Of a stretch of 64,000 nt of DNA, positions 20,937 to 50,725 are shown in pieces. This DNA is from Notamacropus eugenii (Eukaryota > Chordata > Mammalia > Diprotodontia > Macropodidae). The first letter of the stretch is position 1, and the number at the start of each line of letters is the position of its first letter. Made by a program: the position numbers and the translations under genes. Below the pieces are notes generated by a model. That model did no database searches. It was not told the DNA's origin and was given only the letters and a program-made list of their open reading frames with translations. The stretch lies in NCBI RefSeq assembly GCF_028372415.1, contig NC_092876.1, positions 63,330,885 through 63,394,884 of the forward strand. Reading direction: 5' to 3'.

Positions 20937-21655
20937 ATCAAGTGCTTTTAACCACTAGACAAATGTAAATGACTATGGGTGCCAACCCTGGAAAAGACCT
21001 CAAAAGGCATCTAGATCAATACATATCTAAGTAGGAATGTCATCTAAACCCCATAAATGGTCGTCGGGTCCCTTGGTCAAATCCTAGCAAATTAGCTCTT
21101 GACTCTGTTTTTTATCTTCTCTCATTCTCCATCTCCCTCTGCCTCAGTGTCCAAGTGGCTACTTCTCTTTCCTTTCATGATTAATTAGTTGTTTGTCCTT
21201 AGAACAATCTTCTTCCCCATCCCAAGCCTTGTCTTCCCTAACCTCTGAAATGAGAGGGTTGAAATAGGTAAACTCTAAGATCTTTTTCAGTCCTGAAACT
21301 GTTATGAGTCTACCTACACAAGATGTCTCCATTTATTTCCCTCCTTACTGTTGCCATGGTCATCATGCTAATATAAACCCTTGTCACCCTTCATTAAGAT
21401 GGTAGCAATAACCTGCTTCCAATCCCTCACTCCATGATTCAAGCAACTCTCAGAACGATCCTTCAAAGGCATGGTTCTGACCATGCTTCCCCCTTGCTGG
21501 AAATCTTCAATGTATCCCAATTGTCTAGCAAATAAAGTCAGAGTTCATTCATCTTCATTCTAGACTCTCCAAAACCGCCAAGATCAAAATCTCCAACCCA
21601 CCTTTTCCCCATGAACTCTCAGAGCTGTTCCCTACTGATTCCTTAAAGTTCATCG
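20937..21655. other. Old interspersed-repeat debris, not resolved
   Basis: The pyrimidine-rich part at 21370-21650 resembles old LINE 3' sequence but is too diverged to name. No gene was seen. Confidence 0.35.
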
Positions 21656-22610
21656 TCAGGAGTGGAGCCAAGATGGCAGAGTAGAAACAGGGACCCGCTA
21701 GGGCTCTTTCCCCTACCCCTCAAAAAACCTGTAAAAAAATGACTCTAAACAAATTCTAGAGCAGCAGAAGCCACAAAATGACAGGCTGAAGCAAATTTCC
21801 AGTCCAAGACAGTCTGGAAGGTCAGCAGGAAGGGTCTATTGCACGAGGTTGGGAGTGAGTGCAGTTTGACTGGGAGAAGGTCTTAGGGGACTGAATTGCT
21901 GGCAGCTGCTGTAGCCTTCTCAACCCACAAACACTAAAGATAGTTTCAAAAGTTAATGGGAAGGGTCTGTCACCTGGATGAGAGGGGAGCATGGTCCAGC
22001 CCCAGTGCAGCTGCAGCCATTGTTGAAGAGAAGGCTGATTCTGGAGCCCTCCCCTTAACAAAGCTCAAAAGTCAAGTACTAGGCTGGGAAAAATGAGTAA
22101 ACAGGAAGAGGGGAAAGAAGCAGACTATAGATTCTTACTTTCTTGGTGAAGAGACATTTTCTTATGTCAGTGGTGGTGAGGAAAATCAAAACATATAGCC
22201 AAAAGAAGATAATAAAGCCAAAGCTCCTGCATCCAGAACCTCTAAGAAAAATATGAATTGATCTCAGCTCATGGAAGAGCTCAAAAAGGGTTTTGAAAAT
22301 CAAGTAAGAGAAGTAGAGGAGGAGTCAACAGCTTGTTAAAGGAAACCCAAAAAAATGCTGAAAAAAAAATAAGTCCTTTAAAATTAGATTAATCCAAATG
22401 GCAAAAGAGGTCCAAAAAGCCAATGAGGAGAAGAATGCCTTAAAAAGCAGAATGAGCCAAATGGTAAAAGAGGTTCAAAAGTTCACTGAAGAAAACAATT
22501 TTTTAAAAATTAAAATGGAAACTAATGACACCATGAGAGCCTACTTAAATTTTCAGTGTGAACACTTACATCTTGGAAATTAGTGAATGCTATACATGAA
22601 GGCTTTTTTT
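21656..22610 (+). mobile_element. L1 5' end with N-terminal part of ORF1
   Basis: 'AGGAGTGGAGCCAAGATGGC' is the marsupial L1 5' start. Downstream, 'MAKEVQKANEEKNALKSRMS' and 'MVKEVQKFTEENNFLKIKME' show two near-identical heptad-type repeats of the ORF1p coiled coil (22398-22583). The element stops before the ORF1 RRM region and ORF2, so only a 5' piece is present, which is unusual because most L1 copies keep the 3' end. Confidence 0.82.
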
Positions 22611-25190
22611 TTAATCAAATCAAATCAAAATCAGTGTTTTGTTAATCATCTAGACCTAAGTGATCAAGAAGATATGAATAATGCAGACTAAATTTAAAAG
22701 TATGTTGGGCTTACATTAATTTGTTTCCAGAGAGCTGATTCTTAAACATTTACCAGCAAGTCCCTGCTTGAGATAGTTTCAGGCTCTTCTAGATCAGTAA
22801 CTGAGATTCTCTAAGGGGTCAATGGAGGCAGAATACTTGGGTTAGCATGTCCATAGGATTGGTCACCTCTGGTGAGGATCTCAGAGAGCAGATGAGGGTC
22901 TTAAAGCCTGGGAAGGAAATGATCTACACAGTCACACAGGGAAGGAAATGTCAGCAAATACTTGCACCCAGGATACCCTTTCCTCACTTTGCTAGAAATC
23001 TGAGGGGGAGACCACTTGGGTTCCTACAAAGAAATGACCTCAAAAGAAAACAAAACTTATCTTGCCTGATTCATGGCCTACAGAGTTGGAACCTCTTTCT
23101 CACTCAGTTGTCAATCACTATTGATACATCTCCATCCCTATCCCTCCTTGGCTCCTAGTCACAGGTACCAAGACAGCACCTTCTCTAGCAAGGGGGCAGA
23201 GTTCTTGTGGTGACAGAAATGCCATGAGGATGGACCCAACTTCATGAGGACAACTCCAGGACACACTGATGCTCTAGTGATGAAGAATGGTGCCAAACAG
23301 TGTAATAGAAAACCTGGCTGGGAGTCTGGAGAACTGGGTTTAAATATTGTCTCTGACATTAGCTATAAGAGCCAGAGGATCATAGAATTTTGGACGTGGA
23401 AGAAGTCTCAGCAGGCACCTGGACTAAATCACACCTGGAATATGAATCCCATCAATCACGTGCAGGATGAGTGATCATCCCCTTTGTCTGGAATGGAATG
23501 GACTCTTAATACACTGGAATTTAAGACCCTCCTCATGATGAGTGGTCATCCAGCCTTTGGAAAGGAATGGAATAAATTCTTTATACTCTGGGATCCAAGA
23601 TCCTCCTCTCACTCTTCTGATTCCTTCCTGTTCTCCTTCCCCAATGGTTTCCTTGACCATTAAAGGGAAGGTGCTGGCTATTTTCTCATTGTCTTGTAGC
23701 CACCCTCTTTTCTTAAAATTCCTACTGTTGCCTCAAAACCATAGAACTGAACAGGATTTTAGAAGTCATCTAAGGTCAGTCCCCTCATCTGAAGAATGAG
23801 GACATTAAGACCTAGAGTGCAAGGTCATAGTAACTGACAAAGCCACGACTATGTTCTACCATAGATCTTCCACAAAGGATTCTATTGAACTGGACACCTT
23901 CCTCTAAATCTCATATTTTGTGAACAACAGTAGAGAATTTGGTCTGTCCAAAATGGGGATTTGTGGGACACTTAGAAGAAGTTTTTATTTTTAATCAATC
24001 TTTTGTTTTTATATATATTCCTGTGTGCATGTGTGTACATATCCTACCTAGCAAATCATTTGTTGTAATAAAGAATAAAAAAAAAACTAAAGATGGAAGA
24101 AAGAGCATATCAGGAAAACTAACCAATGTATAACCTGAGTCTGACAATACATACTCACTGTCCCCTATCTCTACAAAGAAGGGAAGCATCCTTTCTCTGG
24201 AGCCAAGCTTTTATTTTACAAACTTCAAATTTTAAATTTCATAGTCTTTTAACTGTGTCACACTGCCTCACATTCCCAAACTCTTCTGGAGAAAGAAGGG
24301 TCTCTCTAGCATCAGAGATATTAAGGAAGAGGAATGATCTGAAGTTATGATGAGGAAATATGTGTTTATACATACATACACATATTTATCTGAATAGATA
24401 GATAGATATAGATTCAATAAAATTTATTAGCTTCCAGAATCTCAATAGACAATATCTTCTCCCCTGATGTATCACAGGATCTACCACTGACAGGCATCTC
24501 AGAGCCTACTTAGTCAATCCCCTAATTTTTCCAAAACAGGAAACTGAGTATGGGAGAAATTCAGTGACTGACCAAAGTCATTCAAGTAGAAAGCTCCAGT
24601 GTGTCTACGAGGACTGGTGGCCCTGCCTGTCATCCCTGCTCCAGAAGAAGCTCAGGCTGATGGGTCTCTTGACCTCAGGAGTTCTAAGCTGCTGTTGGGC
24701 TAAAGTCAATCAGACATCTGCATTAAGTCTGGTGTCAACACCACAAGCCACTGGAAATGAGGCCACCAGACTGCCTATGGAGGGACAAACCATCCCAGGT
24801 CAGAACTGGAGCTGGTTAGAGCTTCTGCACCAATCAACCATGAGTTGAAGTCCATGAGTAGCTATTGCATTTCCAGCCTGGATGAGACAAGAAGATATCT
24901 TTAAAAAAGGGGAGAGGTCCAAGGCCAAGGCCAAACTCAGATCTCTTGTTAACAAATCCAGTGCTTTTGCTGCTACTGCCAAGCCTTCCTTTCAGGGAGA
25001 ACTCCTCTGCAGGCTCCTCTGACCATCTTCCCTGAAGATTTTTTGGGGCATCCAGTTTCCCCAGGGATTTCCCCCAAGGGCTTTCCTTGATATTTCTACC
25101 AACCCTTCTGTCCCAATCATATCATCCCAAACCTCTCTTGCCATTCTTTCAGAGATGCTGCAGGCAGAGCCTGCTACAGTGAGCAGAGAC
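22611..25190. other. Mostly unique sequence, MIR scraps
   Basis: No exon-like frame is supported. Short MIR-like stretches occur near 23730-23850 and 24470-24600. A small (GATA)n is present near 24395. Confidence 0.4.
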
Positions 25191-25194
25191 CACT

Positions 25195-25362
25195 GAGTTT
25201 GGAATCAGGAAGATCTGAGTTCTAATATGACCTCAGACACTACTATCTGTGTGAATGGGAAAATCACTTCACCATTCTGGGCCTCAAGTTTCCTCATCTG
25301 AAAAATAAGAAGGTAGGACTCAGTTGCCTCCAAGTTTCCTTCCAGCTCTAAATCTATGATCC
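25195..25362 (+). repeat. MIR SINE
   Basis: 'GGAATCAGGAAGATCTGAGT' then 'AGTTTCCTCATCTGAAAAAT' and 'CCTTCCAGCTCTAAATCTAT'. Confidence 0.78.
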
Positions 25363-25369
25363 CCCAACC

Positions 25370-25900
25370 CAGGATTTCTCCTGACTTCGGGCAGAGCAGC
25401 TCTTTCCCCCCCTTCCCTTCTCATTCAGTTTCCCTAGAGCCCCAACTCTGTCCAAAGCTTCCTTTGCCATGTGGTTTCCCATACAGATTTCCTTCTCCTC
25501 CCCCCACGCCCACACATATTTATAGTTTCCCCAGCAGCCTTCCCCCAGTGTCCCCCCCCAGGGCTTCCCCTGCAGCCTTTCCCCAGTGTGTCCCCCACAG
25601 TTTCCCCAGCAGCCTTTTCCCAGTGTCCCCCCCAGGGCTTCCCCTGCTATTTCTCCTCTCTCCAGGGTATCCTCACAGACACACAAGGGCTTCCTGTCCA
25701 TTTTCCCCATGGCTTCTTGTGGAGTTTTACCCAGAGCCCCCTACCTTTTGCCCAGGCAGATTTTCCTGCAATTTTCCCCAGCGCGTCTTCTGTCCTCCCC
25801 GGCCCACCCCTGCCTCTGTAGCTTTTCCAGCAGTCTTTCCAGGACTTCTCCAGCAGGGCCCCGATCTGGACTCCTTGGTCCCCCCCTGCCAGACTTGCTC
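25370..25900. repeat. Pyrimidine-rich degenerate minisatellite downstream of TEX46
   Basis: C/T-rich plus strand. A block of about 84 bp is duplicated: 'TTTCCCCAGCAGCCTT' recurs at about 25527 and 25604, each time followed by 'CCCAGTGTCCCCCCC' and 'CAGGGCTTCCCCTGC'. Shorter echoes ('TTTTCC..CCC') extend on both sides. The Gly-rich antisense frames are products of this periodicity. Confidence 0.75.
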
Positions 25901-26029
25901 CAGATTGGCCTGAGAAGGCTTCTCTCTGCTCTGATCCTCCTGGCCCGCTCCTGTTACCTGTCAAGTTGAAATTTACTCAAAAGAAGGCAGTCATCAATCA
26001 CTAGGTTTTACTAGTCAATGAGGGAAAAT

Positions 26030-43497
<17,468 letters not shown>

Positions 43498-43519
43498 CGC
43501 CTACAGGCTCCCTAATGAA

Positions 43520-43935
43520 TGAGGGAAGCATGCTCTGCAAGAGTGCTCTGTGACTGCCCATCTCCAACCCCTGGTTCTTCACTCCCTCCTGGCCCCCAAC
43601 AAAGTGCTTCTGTGACATGGGCTGGGCTGGGCCACACCCCCTCCTGGATCATACAAAGTGCCTCTCCAGGGCATCTCTGCCTCCTGACTTCCTTTAAGTG
43701 CCAGTTAAAATCCTGTCTTAGACAGGAACCTCCCTAATTTTTCTGTTTTCTCTCTCTAGAGTATTTCCTACTTATCCTATATATAGTTTTTTTGTACAGT
43801 TGTTCGCATGATGGCTCCCCTTTTAAACTGTAAGCTTCTTGAAATCAGGGAGTGGATTTGCCTTTTGTATCCCCAGAGCTTGGCACAGTGCCTGGCAAAT
43901 AGAAGGTGCTTAATAAGTGCTTAGTGACTGACCTG
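43520..43935 (+). repeat. L2 3' part, next to the TEX46 start
   Basis: 'GGCATCTCTGCCTCCTGACT', 'ACTGTAAGCTTCTTGAAATC' and 'GGCACAGTGCCTGGCAAATA' follow the L2 3' end. It begins about 20 bp upstream of the TEX46 ATG, so the gene's 5' UTR or promoter probably overlaps L2-derived sequence. Confidence 0.75.
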
Positions 43936-44529
43936 CTTCCTTAGATTATAAATTCCTTTAAAGAAAGGTCTTTGTTATAAATACATTTGCTTCCCTGGTG
44001 CCCACTTTTATACAAAGCAGGTGTTTTGCTGAATAGCAATTCTCTTGTATTTTCCCTTTTCAGAATTTCCTTCTAGCATTCATTAAATATTTATTAATTG
44101 TGCGCAGCACTGTGGTTGATACTTGGGGGAGGGGATGTGAAATTATATGGTTTAATCAAGACCTAATCCTTGCTTTTATGGAACTTAGCATCCAGGAGGG
44201 ATAAGTCAGACATTAATACTAATACAATATATTACCAATTACATACTATGGAAGAAAAAAATAGCCAAATATGTCAAAGATGCAGCTTTATTAATAGGCA
44301 AAGAAGTTCTGAGCATTAAGGTTTCCCCTACCAACTCAGAAAAGACCCCTCCATCCTCAGCTTCATAACAATTTTGAAGCAAAAGAAATTCTAGGATAAG
44401 ACAGAACAAAAGTACATGGTTTCACTTAAGCTTTTTAGGATTACTAAATGAAGAAATCATGTTAGTATTGGGACTCACCTTAAGAAAATAGTGAGTCTTC
44501 TTAAAACTGTTCCCTCTAAGAACTTTATT

Positions 44530-45770
44530 TTTAAACATTTAATTTTTATTTAATTTTTTTCTCAATTACATGTAAACAAAAATTTTTAATATTCATTTTT
44601 TTTAAAATTTTGAGTTCCAAAATATTTCTCCTTCCATCCCCTTGAGAAGGCAAACATTTTGATATAGATTATACATGTGTAATCATGCGGAACATTTCCA
44701 TATTAGCCGTGTTGCCAAAGAAAATGCAGACCGAAAAAAAAAGGAGAATAAAGTAAATTTTAAAAGTGTACTTCAATCAGTTTTTCCCCCAGCAGATGAA
44801 TAGCTTTTTTCATCATGAATCCTTTGTAACTGTCTTGGATCATTGCTTGCTGAGAATAGTTGTCATTCATAGATGATAATCATTACAATATTGCCATTAG
44901 CGTATATAATATCGTCCTGGTTCTGCTCATTTCACTTTGCTTCAGTTCATGTAAGTCTTCCCAGGTTTTTCTGAAAACATCCTACTCCTCATTGCTTATA
45001 GTGCAATAGTATTCCATCATAATGATATACAACTTGTTCAGTCATTCCCCAACTGATGGACATCCCCCTCAACATCCAATTCTTTGCCACCACAACAAAA
45101 AAGGACTACAATAAATATTTTTGTCCATAAAAGTTCTTTTCCTTTTCCTTTGATCTCTTTGGAGCACAGACCTAGTGGTACTGCTGGGTCAAAAGGAATG
45201 CACAATTTTATAGCTCTTTGGGCATAGTTCCAAATGGCTCTCTAGAATAGCTGGATCAGTTCACAACTCCACCAACAGTGGATTAGTGTCCCAGTTTTTC
45301 CATATCTCCTCCAGCATGTTATTTTTTCTTTTCTCTCATATTAGCCAAACTGATAGGTTCAGTGTGGTAGAGCAGAGTTGTTTTAATTTGCATTTCTCTA
45401 ATCAATAGTGAATTAGAACATAGAAAGCATATGAAAAAATAGGACTATAGATAGCTTTAATTTCTTCTTCTGAAAACTGCCTGTTCGTATCTTTTCACCA
45501 TTTACCAATTGGGGAATGATGCATATTTTTTATGAATTTAACTTACTTCTTTACATATTTGAGAAAATAGGCTTTATCAAAGATACTTAATGTATCTTCC
45601 CCCAGTTTCCTGCTTTCCTTCTAATCTTGGCTACTTTGGTTTTGTCTGTGTAAAACCTTTTAAATTTGATATCATCAAAATTATCCATTTTTGTATCGTA
45701 TAATGCTCTCTATCTCTCATTTGGTCAAAACACTCTGTTTTGATGGTGGTAGATGAACATTACTGTGTTG
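44530..45770 (-). mobile_element. Antisense L1 3' part
   Basis: 'CCAACTGATGGACATCCCCC', 'ACTGCTGGGTCAAAAGGAAT' and 'CTCCACCAACAGTGGATTAG' are reverse L1 ORF2/3' UTR landmarks, in order over about 1.2 kb. Confidence 0.88.
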
Positions 45771-45969
45771 GAAAGAAAGAATGTATACACTGAAGCATGG
45801 GAAAGCTTAGCTTACTTTGATGAGACAAAAAAAAAGGACCAATCATTCTGAAAGGTAATTCAGATCTATACCTAGAGATGTTATGAGGCTCCAACAAGAT
45901 AATGGATATAAAACACTTTGCAAAGTTTGATGTACTATATAGATGCCAATTATCATTACTATTATGTAA

Positions 45970-46131
45970 TAGCAGCAGTAGTAGTAGCAGTAGTAGTAGT
46001 AGTAGTAGTAGTGGTAGTAGTAATAGTAGTAGTAGTAGTAGTAGCAGTAGTAGTAGTAGTAGTAGTGGTGGTAGTAGTAGTGGTAGTAGTAATAGTAGTA
46101 GTAGTAGTAGTAGCAGTAGTAGTAGTAGTAC
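45970..46131. repeat. (GTA)n trinucleotide repeat with a 69-bp higher-order period
   Basis: About 160 bp of AGT/GTA units. The variant string TGGTAGTAGTAATAG occurs at 46012 and again at 46081, and a CAG variant repeats at the same spacing, showing block duplication. Confidence 0.95.
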
Positions 46132-46227
46132 TTTACAGACACCAGACCTCCAGTCTGGTGAGGATGCCATTACCTGAGCCTTCTATGGTACTTCTATTGT
46201 GTGTTAATCCCTGTTTCTAGATCAGTG

Positions 46228-46456
46228 CAGGAGTACGCTGGTAAATGTTTGACAGGATGAATGAGAAATGTATGCATATACATTTCTTTTAAGTTTGATT
46301 TTTCTTATTAACACTTTCTTAAATCTAGACAATCAACAAAGCAATAAATTTATCCCTGATTTATAACGTTGCATTGCAGAGGGATGAATGCTCATACTGA
46401 AAATGTGATAACTGCTCTTACAGACTGATCAGAGCTGACTCTACTACACACCCCTG
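46228..46456. mobile_element. MITE-like element, family A, copy 3
   Basis: Starts CAGGAGTACGCTGGTAAATG and ends ACACACCCCTG; the middle shares 'AATCTAGACAATCAACAAAG'. Same family as 30310 and 35346, all in the same orientation. Confidence 0.65.
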
Positions 46457-46469
46457 ACCATACCCCCCA

Positions 46470-47060
46470 ATCACTAAACTACATACAGTTTAACATAGTG
46501 ATACCACTCTTAGGTACATATTCCAAATAGATCTGTAAAAAAATATTAGTAGCAATATTGTTTGTTGTTGTCATGGCAAAGAAATCCAAACAAATTGGGT
46601 TCCCATCAATTGAGGAATGCCTAAACAAATTATCATTGAATATGAATATAATAAAATATTATTGTGCTGTAAGAAATTCCAAGTAGGAGTTAGAGAAACA
46701 TAGGAAGACTTATATGAACTGATGCAGAGTAAAGTGAGCAAACTCAGGAGAACCATTTGTACAAAGAATCAAATATTGTCAAGAAAAACAACTTTGAAAG
46801 ACTTAAGAATGCTGGTCAATGCAAGGACCAGTTACTACTACAGAAGATTGATTATGGAATGTGCTGCCCATCAATTGGTAAAGAAAGAATGACTCAAAAT
46901 GATGCATTTATTTTCAGAAATAGTCAGTATGTCAGTTTGTTTTGCTTGACTATACTTATTCGTTTTTGGGGAGGATTTTTACTGGGGGGAAGGAAGAAGC
47001 TTATGGGGAAGAGGGGTAAGCTTGGGATAGTGATCCTAGCCATCCACCCAAAAAGAATCT
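46470..47060 (+). mobile_element. Old L1 3' fragment
   Basis: 'TCAATTGAGGAATGCCTAAA' and 'TGAACTGATGCAGAGTAAAG' mark the L1 ORF2 C-terminus and 3' UTR; heavily diverged. Confidence 0.82.
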
Positions 47061-47071
47061 TAGTGAAACAT

Positions 47072-47072
<1 letters not shown>

Positions 47073-47112
<40 letters not shown>

Positions 47113-47132
47113 ACACACACACACACACACAC
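47073..47132. repeat. (CA)n microsatellite
   Basis: About 60 bp of CA with one CCA interruption, at the end of the L1 fragment. Confidence 0.95.
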
Positions 47133-47339
47133 GAGTGGAAGAAGTCCACTCAGAAGGGAGCACAGATAAACAGGGTAGTGTTGCTACTAATATATTAAAT
47201 GTATTATATACTTGAAAAAAAACAAAAAATTAAGTTAGACATATTAAATACAGTTTCATATACAATTCTCTTTTTCTGTTCTTTGCATGTAGAAATGTTT
47301 GTGATTGCTAATTTTGTGATGTCCATAATAAAAAGAATA

Positions 47340-47780
47340 AAAGAAAAAGAAACTACAGCAAAATGGTTGGACCAATTCCCAGAAGATTTCCTACCAATGG
47401 CAGATAGGTACACATCCTCCCAAAACCACACCAACAATTTTGTTTGTTCTTTCTTGTCATCTTTGCCAGTCTGAGGGATAGGAGATATAACCTCAGAGTG
47501 GTTTTAATGCCTATCTCTCTTATTATTAATAATTTGGAGCATTTTTTTAAATTTAAAAATTACTGGTAGCATGGATATTCTTTGATCATTTATCTATTGG
47601 GGAATGGATTTTGCGCTTATAGATTTGTTTCTATTCCCTATATATCTTCAAATGTTTATTAGAGAATGAATCTGCTGCAAAGGTTTCCTATTCCTTCCCC
47701 AACCCCAGTGGACTTTCTTTTCTAAGTTAAACCACATTGATTTTGTTTCTGCAAAACCTTTTCAACTTTATGGGCCAATC
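47340..47780 (-). mobile_element. Antisense L1 fragment
   Basis: 'ACACCAACAATTTTGTTTGT' and 'ATTTATCTATTGGGGAATGG' follow the reverse L1 ORF2 order. Confidence 0.65.
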
Positions 47781-47784
47781 AAGA

Positions 47785-48900
47785 TGAAAAATGCTGTCTA
47801 CACCAAGAGGAAGAACTGACAGAGTCAGTGTACTCTTTCATTTTATTTTTCATGTTTTTTTTTCCTTTTGGTCTGTTTCTTCTTTCACAACATGACTAAT
47901 GTGGAAAAATCTTTTACACGATTGTGCATGTATAACCAATATCACATTACTTACTGTCTTAGGAAAGGAGTGGTGAGACAGGAAGGGAGAAAATTTGGAA
48001 CCCCCAATTTTTTTTTTTTATTTTGTAATGTTTAACAATCACTGCCATACAATTGTGATTTTATCCCCCCCACCTACCCCCCACTCCCCCCCTCCCTCCC
48101 CACGACTGCATACAATTCTGTATAGATTCTACATATACTTTCCTATTGAGTATATTTTCACTATAGTCATGCTATGTAGTCAGACTAAGATAAATGAAAG
48201 AAATCGTATAACAAATCAGAACATGATACACAAACACATACACATACACAAACATGATCTGCTACAATATGTGAGTGACTTCCATATTTCTCTCTCTGAG
48301 TGTGGCAGGCATTTTGCCTTGAGATCCTCCATTGGGATTTTTTTTTTTTTGGTAAGAAGTTCTTGTGTTATTACACAAATCTAAGTCTACCAGAAAAAAC
48401 TCTCACACACTGTGGTTGTTGCTGTGCATAAAGTTCTCCTGGTTCTGCTCCTTTCACTCAGCATCAGGTCATATAAGTCCTTCCAGGCCTCTCTGAAGTC
48501 TTCTTGTTCATCATTTCTTATGGCACAATAATACTCCATTACATTCATATACCATAATTTATTCAGCCATTCCCCAATTGATGGACATCCCCTTGACTTC
48601 CAGTTTTTGGCAGCTACATAGAGTGCTGCTATAAATATTTTTGTACATGTGGGACCCTTTCCCATTTTTATGATCTCTTAGGGATATAGTCCTAGTAGCG
48701 ATATTGCTGGGTCAAAGGGTATGCACATTTTTGTAGCCCTTTGGGCATAGTTCCAAATTGCTCTCCAGAATGGTTGGATGTGCTCGCGGCTCCACCAACA
48801 ATGAATTAGTGGAACCCCCAATTTTTTAAAATTAATGTTAAAAAATTGTCTTTCTGTGTAATTGGAAAAATAAAATATTATTCAAAAATTTTATGAGTCA
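47785..48900 (+). mobile_element. L1 3' UTR split by a second L1
   Basis: 'CTACACCAAGAGGAAGAACT' to 'AGGAAGGGAGAAAATTTGGA', interrupted at 48014-48809, then resuming 'AAAATTAATGTTAAAAAATT' to the A-rich 3' end near 48895. Confidence 0.85.
48014..48809 (-). mobile_element. Young-looking 5'-truncated L1, antisense, inserted in an L1
   Basis: Poly(T) start, then the reverse L1 3' UTR and ORF2 end. The minus frame 48665-48387 stays open over 'KNWKSRGCPSIGEWLNKLWY' and 'MEYYCAIRNDEQEDFREAWK'. It is flanked by the 18-bp direct repeat TGGAACCCCCAATTTTTT (47996-48013 and 48810-48827). Confidence 0.93.
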
Positions 48901-49169
48901 GTATTGCCCATTTTATCTCTTCCTTGTTTAGTCAGGAATTCTTTCCATGGCTTTGAAAGATATCTCCTTCTAATCTCTGATTTGTTTATGATATGACATT
49001 TTATATCTAGATCATGTATCCATTAGGAACTTATTGTGGTATATGATGTAACATATTGGTCTAAACCTAATTTCTCTCAATTTTCTAATTTTTTCCCCCA
49101 GCAAGTCCTTGGAGTAAGCCTCAGGAATTGACTTCCTTGAATTCATCCAACATTATAGTGCTATGTTCA

Positions 49170-49595
49170 TTCCACTGTAGGGCACCCAGACCAGCCATCT
49201 CTTTTTCTCTTAACAGGCTGCATTCTTCCAGACTTTTCCATCATCTTTTCTTCTTCCCAAATTCCCCTCCTTTTTTTTTTAGCTTCCTTTATGTATTGTC
49301 TTCCCCATTAGAATCTAAGTTTTTTGAGGGAATTGTCTTTTTTTTGCTTGTATTTGAATTCTTAGCACTTAGAAACTCATTTACTAATTTGTATTCTCAG
49401 TATTTAGTAGAGTGCCTTTCAATCTAGCTTCAGATACTTCCTAGCTGTGTGATCCTGAGTGAGTAGCTTGATCCTGTTTGCCTCAGTTTCCTCATCTGTA
49501 AAGTGAGTTGGAGAAGAAAATGGCAAACCACTCTATATCTTTGCCAAAAACCCCAAAAGAGTCAGAGGTGACTAATTGATTAAACAACAATGCCT
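49170..49595 (+). repeat. L2 tail fragment followed by a partial CORE-SINE
   Basis: L2-like at about 49170-49410 ('CCATTAGAATCTAAGTTTTT'). SINE at about 49419-49595 ('CTTCCTAGCTGTGTGATCCT', 'GGCAAACCACTCTATATCTT'). Confidence 0.7.
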
Positions 49596-50540
49596 GTCTT
49601 GGTGCAGAGAAAGATGTGACTCAAGGTTTAAAAACCTAATAGAATTTATTTTTTTAAATGTTACTCCTTTACTAAATGTAGACTACTTGCTTCTAATCTG
49701 TTCCATTGATCAGCTTTTCTACTTTTAAACAAATATACAATATTTAGCAATGGTGCGAATTATTGTAACGTTGCTATGTAGCAGTGAGAAGATCAGTTAC
49801 TCCTTCTTTCTGGTTCCTCCATTTTATATGACTTTCTCTTTGGTTACTAGTGATTTAGAGAACAGTGTTGCCTTTGGCATCGGAGACCCTCAATTCAAAA
49901 TCTACTTTGGCTACCTATTACCTCTGTGGGAATTCAGAAGTTGATGTCTTATAAATCTCGTCTTAGGCTCTTGGTTTCTTCCCCTCTAAAAGGGATGAAG
50001 TAAATTATTTCTTGCAGCTTCCAATCCAGAATCCAAAGATCTTTATCACTTCTCTGAAGACCCAATATTTGTGTGAACATTCTATTCTGTTATGTCTTAT
50101 ATAACTGGTTGGATTCAGGCTTCCTACTATAAATAAAACCCCAAGACATAAAAAAGTTCTAGCTAAATAGGATGACTTAAAGGTTCAGTAACCTCTCATT
50201 GAAATTCCCTTGAATTATTTAAAAATATTATTCTGAAAAGAGGATCCATAGACTTCATCAGATTAACAAAGAGGTCCATGATACAAAGACGGCTGAGAAC
50301 TCCAAGATGAGAACGTAGAAAGTTAATCAGAAACAGACGGGGGTCACTAACTTTTCTTGCGCATCCTGGGTCCCAGGTCGATGGAAGTCCATGGATCCTT
50401 TCTAGAATAATGTTTTTACATAACTGAAGGAAATACACATTCAGTTAAAGATTAGTGAAAATTAAAATGAATTTTTTCCCATTTAAATTCATGAATTGAA
50501 ATCTCTGTGCAGACCCAAAGGACGGCTGGAGGGGGGACAC
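49596..50540. other. AT-rich sequence upstream of the KDM1A CpG island; nothing recognised
   Basis: No exon-like frame was seen, and a MIR-like stretch near 49870-50030 is too weak to call. Confidence 0.4.
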
Positions 50541-50544
50541 CCCT

Positions 50545-50725
50545 GCTTCTAGGTGGTCTTCTGGCTCTGATACCCTAACATTCTGCGTACCGGAATGTTT
50601 GTATTACAACATCCAGTGTGACCTTCTGTGTTCCGATACGCTTTGTCAGTCGTCTTCCAGTTCTGACATTCCGTCTCCATCACTCGGTGTTCGGAGTTCG
50701 TTCCTCGCAGCGGACATTCTACGTG
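50545..50725. repeat. Diverged 33-bp-type repeats at the edge of the CpG island
   Basis: 'CTGACATTCCGTCTCCATCA', 'GACCTTCTGTGTTCCGATAC' and 'GCGGACATTCTACGTGCTCA' echo the 2626-2790 unit, but with more CpG, as if preserved by lack of methylation. Confidence 0.5.

Noticed and set aside
25354-25964. Gly-rich minus frames (118 and 105 codons)
   Set aside because: Produced by the degenerate minisatellite; no splice sites and no match to a known domain.
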